In this document: positions 9,067-18,283 of the stretch, one piece after another
Position numbering within the stretch: position 1 is the stretch's first letter
Layout of the letters: each line of letters opens with the position of its first letter
DNA from: ASV31 sp965229765
GTDB taxonomy: Bacteria > Pseudomonadota > Alphaproteobacteria > Rhodobacterales > Rhodobacteraceae
NCBI GenBank assembly: GCA_965229765.1
Contig: CBDDJT010000004.1
Coordinates: 1,116,001 to 1,180,000, forward strand
DNA: 64,000 nt
Direction of reading: 5' to 3'
Program-made: the position numbers and the translations under genes
Notes under the pieces: model-generated
Told to the model about the DNA's origin: nothing
The model's input: the letters and a program-made list of their open reading frames with translations, nothing else
Databases searched by the model: none

Positions 9067-10577
9067 CCGGGCAACCGACACCGGCCCTGCGGCTGGAGAG
9101 TATCGTCAAGACCTTTCCCGGGGTGCGGGCGCTGGACGGCGTGTCGTTCGATGTGATGCCCGGAGAGGTGCACGCCCTGATGGGCGAGAACGGCGCGGGC
9201 AAATCCACCCTGATGAAGGTGCTGGGCGGGATCTACCAGCCGGACGGCGGCCGCATCGTGGTGGGCGAGGCCCCTGCGGTGATGGCCAGCCCGCTGGAGG
9301 CCAAGGCCAAGGGCATCATGTTCATCCACCAGGAGCTTAGCCTGGCGACCGAACTTTCCGTGGCAGAGAACATCTATCTGGGCGAGTTGCCGCGCAAGGC
9401 GTTCGGACGGGTGGACTGGGGCACGCTGTATGACCGGACAAACGCGATCCTGCAAAAGCTGAAGGTGTCGTTCGACGCGCGCACGCTGGTGGGCGAATTG
9501 TCCATCGCCAACCAGCAGATGGTGGAAATCGCCCGCGCGCTGACGGTGGACGCCAAGGCGGTGATCTTCGACGAGCCGACGGCATCGCTGACGGACGCCG
9601 AAAAGGTCGTGCTGTTCGACGTGATCGCGGACCTGAAGGCGGCGGGCGTGGGGATCATCTATATTTCGCACCGGATGGAAGAGATCTTTCGCATCACCGA
9701 CCGGATCAGCGTGCTGCGCGACGGGCAGTATCGCGGAACGCTGAACACCGCCGAAACCGACGAGGATGCCGTCACGCAGCTTATGATCGGGCGCAAGCTG
9801 GACCTGTCGCGCAACGAGACCCACGCGGAACTGGGAGACGTGGCGCTGGAGGTGCGCGGGCTGTCCTGCGGCGCGCTGTACGAGGATGTCAGTTTCGAGG
9901 TCCGCCGCGGCGAGGTCGTGGGGTTCTATGGCCTGGTGGGGGCTGGGCGCACGGAGATCGCGGAAACTCTGTTCGGCCTTCGCGAACCCAGCGCGGGCAC
10001 GATCCTGCTGGACGGTCAGCCGACGCGCATCGCCTCGCCCGCCGATGCCATCGCCAAGGGCATCAGCCTGGTGCCCGAGGACCGCAAGGGGCAGGGGCTG
10101 GTTCTGGGGATGAACTGCCGGGACAACATGACCTTGCCGCAGGTGGGCGACCTGACCGCCGGGCCCTTTGTGGCCGATGGCGCCGAGATTGCCATCTTCG
10201 ACCAGTACCGCGACCGGCTGGACATCCGCACGCCGGGCTGGAAGCAGCTGGTGGGCAACCTGTCGGGCGGCAATCAGCAGAAGATCGTGATCGGCAAGTG
10301 GCTGTCGATGCACCCCAGCGTGCTGATCGTGGACGAGCCTACGCGGGGCATCGACGTGGGGTCCAAATCCGAGATCCACAACCTGATCCGGGAACTGGCC
10401 GCGCAGGGCTATGCGGTGATCGTCATCAGCAGCGAGATGCCCGAGGTTCTGCACGTCAGCGACCGGATCGTTGCCATGTACAGCGGGCGGATCATGCGCA
10501 CCTTCACCGCCGAAGAAGTGACCGAGGACAACCTGATACAGGCGATATCCGGCCTGACGGACGACCGGGCCGCCTGA
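9063..10577 (+). CDS. Sugar ABC transporter ATPase with two fused nucleotide-binding domains (RbsA-like)
   Basis: A 504-residue fused ATPase. The first domain has Walker A GENGAGKST at residues 41-49, a LSIANQQMVEIARAL signature loop and the Walker B run VIFDEPTASL. The second domain has the degenerate P-loop GLVGAGRTE usual in RbsA proteins, the signature LSGGNQQKIVIGKWL and LIVDEPTRGIDVGSKSEI. The length matches the family. Its start overlaps the permease stop, and its own stop overlaps the next start at 10577. It energises import through the two permeases. Confidence 0.95.
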   Translation: MTGQPTPALRLESIVKTFPGVRALDGVSFDVMPGEVHALMGENGAGKSTLMKVLGGIYQPDGGRIVVGEAPAVMASPLEAKAKGIMFIHQELSLATELSVAENIYLGELPRKAFGRVDWGTLYDRTNAILQKLKVSFDARTLVGELSIANQQMVEIARALTVDAKAVIFDEPTASLTDAEKVVLFDVIADLKAAGVGIIYISHRMEEIFRITDRISVLRDGQYRGTLNTAETDEDAVTQLMIGRKLDLSRNETHAELGDVALEVRGLSCGALYEDVSFEVRRGEVVGFYGLVGAGRTEIAETLFGLREPSAGTILLDGQPTRIASPADAIAKGISLVPEDRKGQGLVLGMNCRDNMTLPQVGDLTAGPFVADGAEIAIFDQYRDRLDIRTPGWKQLVGNLSGGNQQKIVIGKWLSMHPSVLIVDEPTRGIDVGSKSEIHNLIRELAAQGYAVIVISSEMPEVLHVSDRIVAMYSGRIMRTFTAEEVTEDNLIQAISGLTDDRAA

Positions 10578-11446
10578 TGCGTGTTGGGTTTGCCGGGCTG
10601 GGCCGTATGGGTGTGCATATGGCCCGGAACCTTGTGCGTGCTGGGCATGAGGTGACGGTGTGGAACCGGTCGGCCGGACCGGCGCGGGCGCTGGCCGACG
10701 AAACCGGATGCGCGGTGGCGCCGACGCCCGCCGCACTGACGCGCGCGGCCGATGTGGTGGTCACGATGCTGGCCGATGACGCCGCGTCCGCGGCGGTGCA
10801 CCTTGGGGCAGACGGGCTGTTCCAGTCCCCCGGCGCGCAGGTCTTTCTGGAGATGGGCACGATGAGCCCGGCGCATCTGGCCGAACTGGCGCAGGCCGCG
10901 CCAGAGGGCACGCGCGTGATCGACGCGCCCGTGTCAGGGGCCACGCAGGCGGCAGAGGCTGCGCAACTGCTGATCATGGCGGGCTGTGCCGAGGACGAGG
11001 CGGCGGCTCTGGCGCCGGTGCTGGACGCGCTTGGCCGTCGGGTGATCTGCCTTGGCACGCCGGGCGCGGGCGCGGTGATGAAGCTGGCGGTCAACGCGCT
11101 GCTGCACGGGATCAACCAGTCCTTCGCGGAATCGATGGCGCTGGCGGGCGCGGCGGGGATCGACGCGGCGCGCGCGATGGACGTGATCGAGGCCAGCGCG
11201 GCGGGCGCGCCGATGTTGTCCTATCGCAGGCCGCTTTACCTGGACGAGGCGGCGCATGACGTGACGTTCACTGTCGCGCTGGCGCTGAAGGACATGCGCG
11301 TGGCCGGGGAACTGGCCGCGGAACTGGGGGTGGCGATGCCGCAGGGGCAGGTCACGCTGGACAAGCTGGCAGAGGCCGAGGCGGCGGGGCTTGGCACACG
11401 GGACATGGCCGCGATGGTGGCATTCATGAAGGGATCGGGACCATGA
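10577..11446 (+). CDS. 3-hydroxyisobutyrate dehydrogenase-family NAD(P)-dependent oxidoreductase
   Basis: A 289-residue beta-hydroxyacid dehydrogenase. The ATG at 10577 overlaps the ATPase stop. The nucleotide motif GLGRMG is near residues 7-12. The substrate motif DAPVSGATQAAE and the catalytic Lys region GAGAVMKLAVNALLHG are present. The family oxidises 3-hydroxyacids such as 3-hydroxyisobutyrate, tartronate semialdehyde or 6-phosphogluconate-like compounds. The operon position implies a step in breakdown of the imported substrate. The specific substrate is not assignable. Confidence 0.88.
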   Translation: MRVGFAGLGRMGVHMARNLVRAGHEVTVWNRSAGPARALADETGCAVAPTPAALTRAADVVVTMLADDAASAAVHLGADGLFQSPGAQVFLEMGTMSPAHLAELAQAAPEGTRVIDAPVSGATQAAEAAQLLIMAGCAEDEAAALAPVLDALGRRVICLGTPGAGAVMKLAVNALLHGINQSFAESMALAGAAGIDAARAMDVIEASAAGAPMLSYRRPLYLDEAAHDVTFTVALALKDMRVAGELAAELGVAMPQGQVTLDKLAEAEAAGLGTRDMAAMVAFMKGSGP

Positions 11447-12162
11447 AGGCAGCGCTTTTTGTCGGCGGATGGGAAGGACACGACCCCACCGCGTTCAGCG
11501 ACTGGTGCGCGGCGCTGTTGCGCGACAACGGGTTTCGCGTGGTGGTGCATGACACGCTGGCGCCGCTGGCAGACCCGGACGGCATGGCGGACGTGGACCT
11601 GATCGTGCCGATCTGGTCCTCGGCCCGGTCGTCGCACCGGCCAGAGTTCGGCAACATGACCAAGGCCGAGGAAGACGGGCTGCTGCAACTGGTGGCGCGG
11701 GGATGCGGGCTGGCGGGCTGGCACGGGCACATGGGCGACGCCTTCCGCGACCGGCCGACCTATCACTTTCTGATCGGCGGGCAGTTCGTGGCGCATCCGC
11801 CGGGCTGGCCCGACAACCCCGTCCCGTCAGAGGATTTCGTCGATTACGACGTGACGATCTGCCGGCCCGGTGATCCGCTGGTCGCGGGCATCGGCAGTTT
11901 CCGCCTGCATTCGGAACAGTACTACATGCTGGTGGATCCCTCGAACGAGGTGCTGGCGACCACGACCTTTTCGGGCGAGCACCTGTGGTGGATAGAGGGC
12001 ACGGTGATCCCGGTGGTCTGGAAACGGCGCTGGGACAAGGGACGGGTGTTCTATTGCTCGATCGGGCACACTCTGGGCGACCTGAAGGTGCCGCAGGTCA
12101 CGGAAATCATCCGGCGTGGCGCGATATGGGCCGCCGAGGGACGGCAGGCGGCCGGGGCATGA
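11443..12162 (+). CDS. ThuA-like domain protein
   Basis: A 239-residue protein of the ThuA/glutamine-amidotransferase-like fold (PF06283). Typical patterns are ALFVGGWEGHDP at the N terminus, GCGLAGWHGHMGDAF where the fold places its elbow, and WKRRWDKGRVFYCSIGHTLGDL near the C terminus. The start overlaps the previous stop by four bases. ThuA of rhizobia is needed for trehalose and related disaccharide use, possibly through 3-keto-sugar handling, and often lies with sugar oxidoreductases. Here it ends the ABC catabolic operon, so a role in processing an oxidised sugar is plausible but inferred. Confidence 0.82.
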   Translation: MKAALFVGGWEGHDPTAFSDWCAALLRDNGFRVVVHDTLAPLADPDGMADVDLIVPIWSSARSSHRPEFGNMTKAEEDGLLQLVARGCGLAGWHGHMGDAFRDRPTYHFLIGGQFVAHPPGWPDNPVPSEDFVDYDVTICRPGDPLVAGIGSFRLHSEQYYMLVDPSNEVLATTTFSGEHLWWIEGTVIPVVWKRRWDKGRVFYCSIGHTLGDLKVPQVTEIIRRGAIWAAEGRQAAGA

Positions 12163-12190
12163 AAAAGGCCGCGGCCCGGGGGCCGCGGCC
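12162..12190 (-). terminator. Rho-independent terminator of the leftward TTT binding-protein gene
   Basis: A perfect 10-base stem GGCCGCGGCC (12181-12190) pairs with GGCCGCGGCC (12167-12176) across a CCCG loop. Read leftward it is followed by a T run opposite AAAAA (12162-12166). It lies just beyond the stop of the gene ending at 12214 and touches the end of the ThuA gene. Confidence 0.8.
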
Positions 12191-12213
12191 ACGCCGCAAG
12201 ATGCTGCGGGAGG

Positions 12214-13305
12214 TTACTGCATGTTGCGGTCGATGGCGGCCACGACGGCGGCCTTGACCGCCTCGTCCGAGAAGGCTTCGCGCAGGCGGGACATGCGGTC
12301 GAGCACGCCTGCGGTGCCCACCGATGCAGGTACCGGCACGCCGACGTCGGTCAGCTGGGCAAGATATTCGGGATCGTTGTAGGCGGCGAGGATCGCGGCC
12401 TCCCACACCGGGACGAATTCGGCGGGGGTGTTCGGCGGCAGCACGAACACGTTCTGGATCGACATGGCGATGTGGATCGCCTCCCAGGCGCGGTAGACGG
12501 GGCCGTCCAGCGTGTCGGGCGCCGCGGCGCGCCACATGGCGTCGAAGACGGGAATATCCTCTAGCCCGTTCTGCGCGACGATGCTTCCGTCGACGTATTC
12601 GCCCATCTGGCCAAGCGGGCGCATGAAGTCGTCGGCGGTGATCGCGTCACGGTTGGCGCCGAAGAAGGAATCGTTGGTCTGGGCGATTTCCGCCTCGGAC
12701 GAGCGCACGGCCGCCACCATGTTGCCCTGACCGGGATAGCCGGTAATGATCTCGAACTTCTTCAGCCCCAGCGCCTCGGACAACATGCGGGCGCGGATGG
12801 CGACGTGGTTGTCGGGGCTGTTGATCGCCATGAAGAGCGGTTCGGAATAGCCCTGAAGCGTGTCGGCGTTCAGGCCAAGCTCTGTCCGTGTCACGAAGAT
12901 CTGGTTGACGCTGCGCGCCGCCACGTAGGGCAGGTCGCCGGTGCCTGCGGGCACCTGTTGCAGGGCCAGCGCCCAGCGGATGGGCGTGCCTGCGAAATAG
13001 CCGATGTGAAGCCCGTCCGGCGCGACCGAGTCGATCAGGAAATCGACCGCGGCGGTGCCGCCGGCGCCGCCCTTGTTCGTCACGATGAAGCTGGGGTTGC
13101 CGGGCAGGTGCTTGGCGATGAATGGCGCGACAAGCCGCGCGGCGGTGTCCGTGCCGCCGCCGGCGGCGAAGTTCACCATGATATCGACGGTGTCACCCTC
13201 GAAGCTGACCTCTTGGGCGGCGAGGGGTGCCGAAAGCGAAAGCGCCGCTGCGAGGGCGCCGCCTGCAAGGGCAATCCTTCGGGTCAGTGATGCCGGGTTC
13301 TTCAT
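12214..13305 (-). CDS. TTT transporter periplasmic binding protein (TctC/Bug family)
   Basis: A 363-residue Bug-type receptor (PF03401) with a signal peptide of about 30 residues (LAGGALAAALSLSAPLAAQ). Family marks are VNFAAGGGTDTAARLVAPF, FIVTNKGGAGGTAAVDFL and a C-terminal helical tail. GGGAGGAACGG precedes the ATG. It is a single-gene unit with its own terminator (12162-12190) and its own regulated promoter (13402-13444). Its membrane partners are the TctA and TctB genes at 18284 and 19814 on the other strand, which no other binding protein serves. Likely ligand: a carboxylate, perhaps a sulfated one given the sulfatase context. Confidence 0.88.
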   Translation of the reverse strand: MKNPASLTRRIALAGGALAAALSLSAPLAAQEVSFEGDTVDIMVNFAAGGGTDTAARLVAPFIAKHLPGNPSFIVTNKGGAGGTAAVDFLIDSVAPDGLHIGYFAGTPIRWALALQQVPAGTGDLPYVAARSVNQIFVTRTELGLNADTLQGYSEPLFMAINSPDNHVAIRARMLSEALGLKKFEIITGYPGQGNMVAAVRSSEAEIAQTNDSFFGANRDAITADDFMRPLGQMGEYVDGSIVAQNGLEDIPVFDAMWRAAAPDTLDGPVYRAWEAIHIAMSIQNVFVLPPNTPAEFVPVWEAAILAAYNDPEYLAQLTDVGVPVPASVGTAGVLDRMSRLREAFSDEAVKAAVVAAIDRNMQ

Positions 13306-13401
13306 GTTCCGTTCCTCCCATTGGCGATTGGGGCCGCACCGGACGGGCGGTTGCCCCTGACGCTGGCGCCGCCGTTCATCGCGGCCAGCACCCTGCGGGG
13401 C

Positions 13402-13444
13402 AGCCTAGGGCCGTTCCTCGCGCGCGTTTGTTGCCGCAACGACA
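13402..13444 (-). promoter_or_regulatory. Crp/Fnr-type dyad and -10 element upstream of the TTT binding-protein gene
   Basis: Read leftward, the dyad TGTCGTTGCGGCAACA (13444-13429) is followed by TAGGCTG, whose hexamer occupies 13407-13402. The dyad centre lies 29.5 bases before the first base of the hexamer. This puts the site near -41.5, the position of class II CRP activation. The same layout recurs at 16665, 21848, 28862 and 29846. Confidence 0.6.
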
Positions 13445-13468
13445 ATTCCCCCGCGCGGGCGGCGCGGA

Positions 13469-14191
13469 TCACAACAGATACAGTGGATCCTCGGGATCGG
13501 TGGCCATGAGCGCGACCATGTCGCGCAAGATGATCTCTCCGTACCCAAGCTCTATGAGGCCGCGTTTTTCAAGGTCTTTCAGCATCTTGTTCACCGTCGG
13601 GCGGGAACACTGGACGAAGTGGCCCAGTGTCTCCTGGGTGATGCGGATACGGGGCAGGGTTTCGTCCGAAAACAGGGTGCGGTCGCCCGCCAGCATCACC
13701 AGCGCCTTGCGCAGCCGCACCTCGAGATCGTCGAGCACGAGGTTGGTCATGTAGTCGTAGGCGCGGCGCAGCCGGAGGCTGAGCGCCTGTGTCAGCATCC
13801 GCAGAAGCGCGGGGTGATCCTTCATCACAGCGCGGAAGTCGCTACAGAAAAGGCAGGCGAATTCCGTGGGGCCGTGGGCGTAGATGTCCCATGGGCTGGG
13901 CGTGGGTTCCAGAATGCCCATCCAGCCGTAGAACGCCCCGCGCCGCAGGATCGAGATCGACAGCTCGTGCCCGTCATAGCCGTTCAGCGAACTGCGGATG
14001 CCGCCCCGCACGATGACGCCGGCATAGCGGATCTCGTCGCCGCGGCTGTGCACCCGGTCGCCCGATTCGAAGCGGATCAGCCGGGTATGGCGCGCCAGCG
14101 CTGTCACGGTTTCAGGGGGCAGCGCAGCGATCTGCGGGTTCATCCGCAGCCGTTCGGCATGGGTTTCAAGACGTTTGTCACGCTCGCTCAA
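13469..14191 (-). CDS. Crp/Fnr-family transcriptional regulator
   Basis: The cyclic-nucleotide-binding-like beta-roll spans ALARHTRLIRFESGDRVHSRGDEI to about FYGWMG. A dimerisation helix follows, then a C-terminal winged helix with ITQETLGHFVQCSRPTVNKMLKDLEKRGLI. The recognition helix reads SRPTVNK where CRP has SRETVGR, so the CRP Glu181 position is Pro and specificity should differ from TGTGA. The start is unsure. TTG at 14191 (GAGGG upstream) gives 240 residues and ATG at 14143 gives 224. ATG at 14290 forms an ATGA overlap with the upstream gene and gives 273. It is probably co-transcribed with the metallohydrolase gene and so autoregulated through the dyad at 16665. It is the best candidate regulator of the sulfatase island. 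Confidence 0.85.
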   Translation of the reverse strand: MSERDKRLETHAERLRMNPQIAALPPETVTALARHTRLIRFESGDRVHSRGDEIRYAGVIVRGGIRSSLNGYDGHELSISILRRGAFYGWMGILEPTPSPWDIYAHGPTEFACLFCSDFRAVMKDHPALLRMLTQALSLRLRRAYDYMTNLVLDDLEVRLRKALVMLAGDRTLFSDETLPRIRITQETLGHFVQCSRPTVNKMLKDLEKRGLIELGYGEIILRDMVALMATDPEDPLYLL

Positions 14192-14286
14192 CGGTATGTA
14201 ACCCTCGATTGTCCGGCGCGCTGGACCGGCGTGCCGACAAGATTTCAAGCTGGCGGGACGGCTGTCAATCGCTGTCCGGTCGCGGC

Positions 14287-16608
14287 TCATCCGTGCCGGC
14301 GGAAGATGTAGACCGGGCTTGTCCATGCGCGCGTGCCGTCCTCTTGCACCAGACGAATGTAGACGGGATTGTCGCCGCTGTCGCGCAGGGCAATGGGGTG
14401 GCTGAGCGTCATTGTGCAGTTGAACATCCTGTCGGGCAGGCGCGCCACACGCAGCCAGCGGGGCAGCCCGGCAGAGCGGTCGAAGGTGGTGCCCGCCGCG
14501 GTGATCGAGGCAAGTTCGAGCGTTTCCTGCACAAGCGGCGTTTCGATGGTCAGTGTGCCGTGGGTCGCGTCGTCAAGCCAGATGTCGGCGGCGGCGGTGT
14601 TGCCCGTGGTCAGCGACTGCCAGCGCGCGCTGTGCGGGTCGAGCCGTTCCAGCCGCTTGTCGGGGTTGAAGAAGTTCACCGGCGAAAGGTGGCGGATGCG
14701 GGCGTCCGAGAAACGTGCCGTTCCGTCCCAGGTGACCTGACGGAAGCGGCCGCGGTATTCGGCGCCCTCCCACTCTATGCGGATGCGGTGGGCGGTGGTG
14801 TGGACCTCGTGCGCGGGGATGCTGTCGATCAGGTCGCGACCGTTGAAGATGTCTACCCGTTCGATCGGCGCGGCTGCGCGGATGCGGGCGTGCAGGGTGG
14901 CGCCGCCCGCGGGCAGGTGCACGATATGGCCCATGAACGCGGAGCGGCCCGGGGTGGCGCTGGCGGGGCCAAGCGCGGGATCGTCGTCGTGGACCTGCGC
15001 CGTTTCGTCGAACGCGACGTGCAGGTCGATCAGCGGGCGTCCGGTGGGGCCGCCGGTGGTGGCGTAGTGGCGCCTCTTTCGCAGGCAGTCGAAAAGCGCG
15101 CGGCGCGTCAGTTCTTCCATCAGCAGGCAGGTGAGGCCGCCGATGGCGCCGAACTTGCCCGCGCCGGGGTAAGAGGCGCCGGGCCGCCCCTTGTGTCCGT
15201 CAGAGTTGCCGACGATGCCCATGCGAAAGCCGAGATCGAACGCGTCATGCACCAGCCATTCGAAAGTGCCCCAGCTGGAGTGAACCTCTACCGACGTTTC
15301 GAACCGACCGTCATGGGCGACGCGCAGGTCGGCATAGCGCCCGCCGCAATGGGCATAGCAGACCACGTCCCATTCGCCGTTTTCCGCGAAGGCCGCGAAG
15401 AGGTCGCCGGCGGTCAGGGCGTCGGTGTCGATGTCGTCCTGTTCGGGGATCAGCGCGTGCGAGGACCGGCGGATGGTACGTCCGGTTTCGGGGAAGAACA
15501 CGTTGCGGTCGCCGCCCAGTCCGGTGTTGCCGGACCATTCGTAGCCGGGGATGGCGAGGAATGCGCCCGGCACCTCGAACGCGTCGGTCAGGCTGTCGAG
15601 ATGGGCCCAGAATTCTGCGGTGATCTGGAAATCGTTGCCCTGGTGGCCGATGGCGTCGACCGGGGCAAGGTCGCGGGCAAAGGCGAAATAGGCGCGGGCG
15701 GAATTGGTGCCGATGGTTTCCTCGGACTGGCCGTGCAGGTCTGCCCAGAAGGGCAGAAGCGTGGCGTCGGCGTCGATTTCCAGCGGGTTGGAGCGGGCCA
15801 GGGGCGCGCCGGCATCGTCCGAAAGCGTGATGGTGACGGTCTCGCCGGCGCTCAGGTCGTCGAGGCGCAGGTGCCGCGCGCCGGGCGGGAAGGTGACGGT
15901 GTCGGGCAGGCCGTCGACCGGGGCGTCGGCGGACAGGCGGTAGGTGCCCGCCGCCCGGTCGGTGGGGTTGCCCCAGCGGTCTTCCGCCTTGAGATGCAGC
16001 GCAAAGGGCTGGCCGGGCCGGCGCAGCGTGGGCAGCGTGGCGACGAAGCGCGCGGGCGGGCCGGGGATCAGGCGCAGTTTCGGCTGGTCGGGCACCGGCT
16101 GATAATTGAACGTGGCCAGCGGGTCGGCCAGCACGCGAAACTCGAAGCTGTCCTCGCAGAAGGTCTGCATCCGCATTCCCGGCCCGCCGTGATCGCGCAC
16201 GCCAAACCGCAGGGTGATCGTGTCGCCGGGCAGCAGGTAGCCCTTGACCACCTTGATGTAGATCGTGTTGTCCCAGGGCCGGACGTTGCCCTTTGGATCG
16301 AAGCGATAGTCCAGCACGGCGCCGTTCGAGGCGGTGATCTCTGTATAGTTCGCGCCCGCGGGATCGGTGAACTGCGGCGGCGACTGGTCCGAGGCGAAGC
16401 GGAAGCAGACGCGCAGCGATCCGCTGTCGTCGATGCCGTAGGGCCCGGCGGTGTAGGTCAGGATGAAGCTTTGCCAGCTTCCGGCCTCTACCGGGTGGGC
16501 CGGGTCCAGAACCGCGTGGCCCAGCCTGTCGGGCGCAATAGGTGCGCGCAGGGTGCCGGAACTGTTTTCCGCCCCGCCGCCAAGGGGATCGGTGGTGTCC
16601 TCGGTCAT
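14287..16608 (-). CDS. PHP-like metallohydrolase (DUF3604 / CehA-McbA-like)
   Basis: A 773-residue protein without a clear signal peptide. ATG at 16608 is favoured (AGGG nine bases upstream); 16614 and 16662 are alternatives. Residues up to about 280 look like beta-sandwich modules. The catalytic part carries FWADLHGQSEETIGTNSA, AIGHQGNDFQIT, YAHCGGRYADL, VGNSDGHKGRPGASYPGAGKFG and RRHYATTGGPTGRPLIDL. These are His and Asp clusters expected of a PHP-type metal centre. The length and motifs resemble carbaryl hydrolase-like CehA/McbA proteins, known from carbamate hydrolysis, and the DUF3604 family. Its substrate here is unknown; an ester or amide of the compound handled by the island is reasonable. 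Its stop overlaps the regulator's possible ATG at 14290. Confidence 0.65.
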   Translation of the reverse strand: MTEDTTDPLGGGAENSSGTLRAPIAPDRLGHAVLDPAHPVEAGSWQSFILTYTAGPYGIDDSGSLRVCFRFASDQSPPQFTDPAGANYTEITASNGAVLDYRFDPKGNVRPWDNTIYIKVVKGYLLPGDTITLRFGVRDHGGPGMRMQTFCEDSFEFRVLADPLATFNYQPVPDQPKLRLIPGPPARFVATLPTLRRPGQPFALHLKAEDRWGNPTDRAAGTYRLSADAPVDGLPDTVTFPPGARHLRLDDLSAGETVTITLSDDAGAPLARSNPLEIDADATLLPFWADLHGQSEETIGTNSARAYFAFARDLAPVDAIGHQGNDFQITAEFWAHLDSLTDAFEVPGAFLAIPGYEWSGNTGLGGDRNVFFPETGRTIRRSSHALIPEQDDIDTDALTAGDLFAAFAENGEWDVVCYAHCGGRYADLRVAHDGRFETSVEVHSSWGTFEWLVHDAFDLGFRMGIVGNSDGHKGRPGASYPGAGKFGAIGGLTCLLMEELTRRALFDCLRKRRHYATTGGPTGRPLIDLHVAFDETAQVHDDDPALGPASATPGRSAFMGHIVHLPAGGATLHARIRAAAPIERVDIFNGRDLIDSIPAHEVHTTAHRIRIEWEGAEYRGRFRQVTWDGTARFSDARIRHLSPVNFFNPDKRLERLDPHSARWQSLTTGNTAAADIWLDDATHGTLTIETPLVQETLELASITAAGTTFDRSAGLPRWLRVARLPDRMFNCTMTLSHPIALRDSGDNPVYIRLVQEDGTRAWTSPVYIFRRHG

Positions 16609-16637
16609 CTTCATTCGCCCTTTCGCCGTTGGGTCCG

Positions 16638-16707
16638 GTGCTAGCCAAGCTGCCCGGTGCAAACTGTCGGGTGCGTGACAATTGCCTGTCGCCGCCGGGT
16701 ATAGGCT
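16638..16707. promoter_or_regulatory. Shared Crp/Fnr-type dyad with symmetric divergent -10 elements
   Basis: The dyad TGTCGGGTGCGTGACA occupies 16665-16680, centre 16672.5. Rightward, TAGGCT lies at 16702-16707; leftward, TAGCAC lies at 16643-16638. Both hexamers start exactly 29.5 bases from the centre. One bound dimer could therefore activate both the aldehyde dehydrogenase operon and the metallohydrolase-regulator operon from about -41.5. Confidence 0.65.
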
Positions 16708-16744
16708 GCGTGGAACGACAACCGCGTCAAGACGGGTGGGGAGG

Positions 16745-18211
16745 ATGCTGAGTCAGCTGGACCAGGCAATGATCGAGGGACGTATGCTGATCGGCGGCGC
16801 ATGGAGCGTTGCCGGGGCAGGCGGCGTCATAGAGGTGCGCGACCCCGCCGACCATTCGCTGGTTGGCACCGTGCCGGATGCCACGCCCGAGGATGCCGGC
16901 GCAGCCGTCGATGCCGCCGAGGCTGCGGGCGCGGACTGGGCCGGGCGGCTGGCCGGAGAGCGGTCGGCGATCCTGCGGGATTGGGCGACGGCGATTCGGG
17001 GGCGCGCCAAGGATCTTGGGCGGCTGATGGCGACCGAGCAGGGCAAGCCCCTGCCAGAGGCGGTAGCCGAGGCCGGCATCGCCGCCGATTTCATCGACTG
17101 GTTCGCCGAGGAGGGCCGCCGCGCCTATGGGCAGGTGATCCCGGCCTTCGCGCCGAACAAGCAGATTGTGGTGGTGCGCGAACCCGTGGGCATCGCGCTG
17201 GCGATCACGCCGTGGAACTTTCCGCTGTCGATGGTGGCCCGCAAGGTGGCGCCGGGGCTGGCGGCGGGCTGTCCGGTGGTGCTGAAGCCGTCCGAGGATG
17301 CGCCGTTCAGCGCGCTTGCGCTTGCGGAACTGGCGCAGGAGGCGGGCCTGCCGCCTGGGATTCTGAACGTCGTCACCTGCTCTCGGGCGCAGGCGGCGGA
17401 CACGGTGGGCGCGCTTCTGGCCGATGAACGGGTGCGCAAACTGTCGTTCACGGGCTCTACCGTCGTGGGGCGGGTGCTGCTGGAGCAATGCGCGCGCACG
17501 GTCAAGCGCGTGTCGATGGAGCTTGGCGGCAACGCGCCCTTCGTCGTCTTCGACGACGCCGATGCTGAACGGGCGCTGGCGGGCTTCATGGCCGCCAAGT
17601 TCCGCAACGCGGGGCAGGTCTGCATCAGCCCCAACAGGCTGCTGGTCGAAGACGGGGTGCATGACGATTTCGTCGCGGCGCTGGCTGACCGGGTGTCGGC
17701 GCTGGCGGTGGGCCCGGGGCTGGAGACCGGCTCGCAGATCGGGCCGATGATCAGCCAGCGCGCCTATGACAAGGCGATGGGCCTGATCGGCGACGCTGTG
17801 CGCGACGGGGCGACGGTTGTCACCGGTGGCGGCCCGCATCCACTGGGCGGCACGTTCCTGCAACCGACCGTCCTGACCGGGGTGAACCCGCAGATGCGCA
17901 TCTTCCGCGAAGAGGTGTTCGCACCGGTGGTTCCGGTGGTGCGGTTCCGGGGCGAGGATGAAGCCGTGGCGCTGGCCAACGACACCGAGGCGGGTCTGGC
18001 GGCCTATGCCTATACCGGCGACGCCGACCGCATATGGCGGCTGTCGCGGCGGCTGCAATCGGGCATGATCGGGCTGAACGACGGCGTGATCTCGACGCCC
18101 GTCGCGCCGTTTGGCGGGGTCAAGCAATCCGGGCTGGGGCGCGAGGGCGCACAGGCGGGGCTGATGGAATACCTGGAAGAGAAGTACCTGTGCATCGGGA
18201 CCGCCGGATAG
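16745..18211 (+). CDS. NAD(P)-dependent aldehyde dehydrogenase (succinate-semialdehyde dehydrogenase-like)
   Basis: A 488-residue ALDH. Motifs are ITPWNFPLSMVARKVAPGLAAGC (cofactor), FTGSTVVGR, the general-base Glu in MELGGNAPFVVF, the nucleophile in NAGQVCISPNR and the C-terminal PFGGVKQSGLGREG. This pattern fits the GabD-like or glutarate-semialdehyde class. The ATG at 16745 sits too close to its GGGAGG; ATG at 16784 with GAGGG upstream is a real alternative. It leads a unit with TctA, TctB and sulfatase genes and follows the dyad promoter at 16665. It probably oxidises an aldehyde formed after desulfation and alcohol oxidation, for example by the GMC enzyme. Confidence 0.9.
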   Translation: MLSQLDQAMIEGRMLIGGAWSVAGAGGVIEVRDPADHSLVGTVPDATPEDAGAAVDAAEAAGADWAGRLAGERSAILRDWATAIRGRAKDLGRLMATEQGKPLPEAVAEAGIAADFIDWFAEEGRRAYGQVIPAFAPNKQIVVVREPVGIALAITPWNFPLSMVARKVAPGLAAGCPVVLKPSEDAPFSALALAELAQEAGLPPGILNVVTCSRAQAADTVGALLADERVRKLSFTGSTVVGRVLLEQCARTVKRVSMELGGNAPFVVFDDADAERALAGFMAAKFRNAGQVCISPNRLLVEDGVHDDFVAALADRVSALAVGPGLETGSQIGPMISQRAYDKAMGLIGDAVRDGATVVTGGGPHPLGGTFLQPTVLTGVNPQMRIFREEVFAPVVPVVRFRGEDEAVALANDTEAGLAAYAYTGDADRIWRLSRRLQSGMIGLNDGVISTPVAPFGGVKQSGLGREGAQAGLMEYLEEKYLCIGTAG

Positions 18212-18283
18212 GGCGACGGGCACGGGGCGGCGGGGCAGGGGGCACCGCCGGGATGACGGGGACGCGAAAGGACCGGTCTGACC

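Noticed and set aside
12162..12190. Terminator for the rightward ThuA operon
   Set aside because: The T run follows the hairpin only on the minus strand; rightward there is no U tract.
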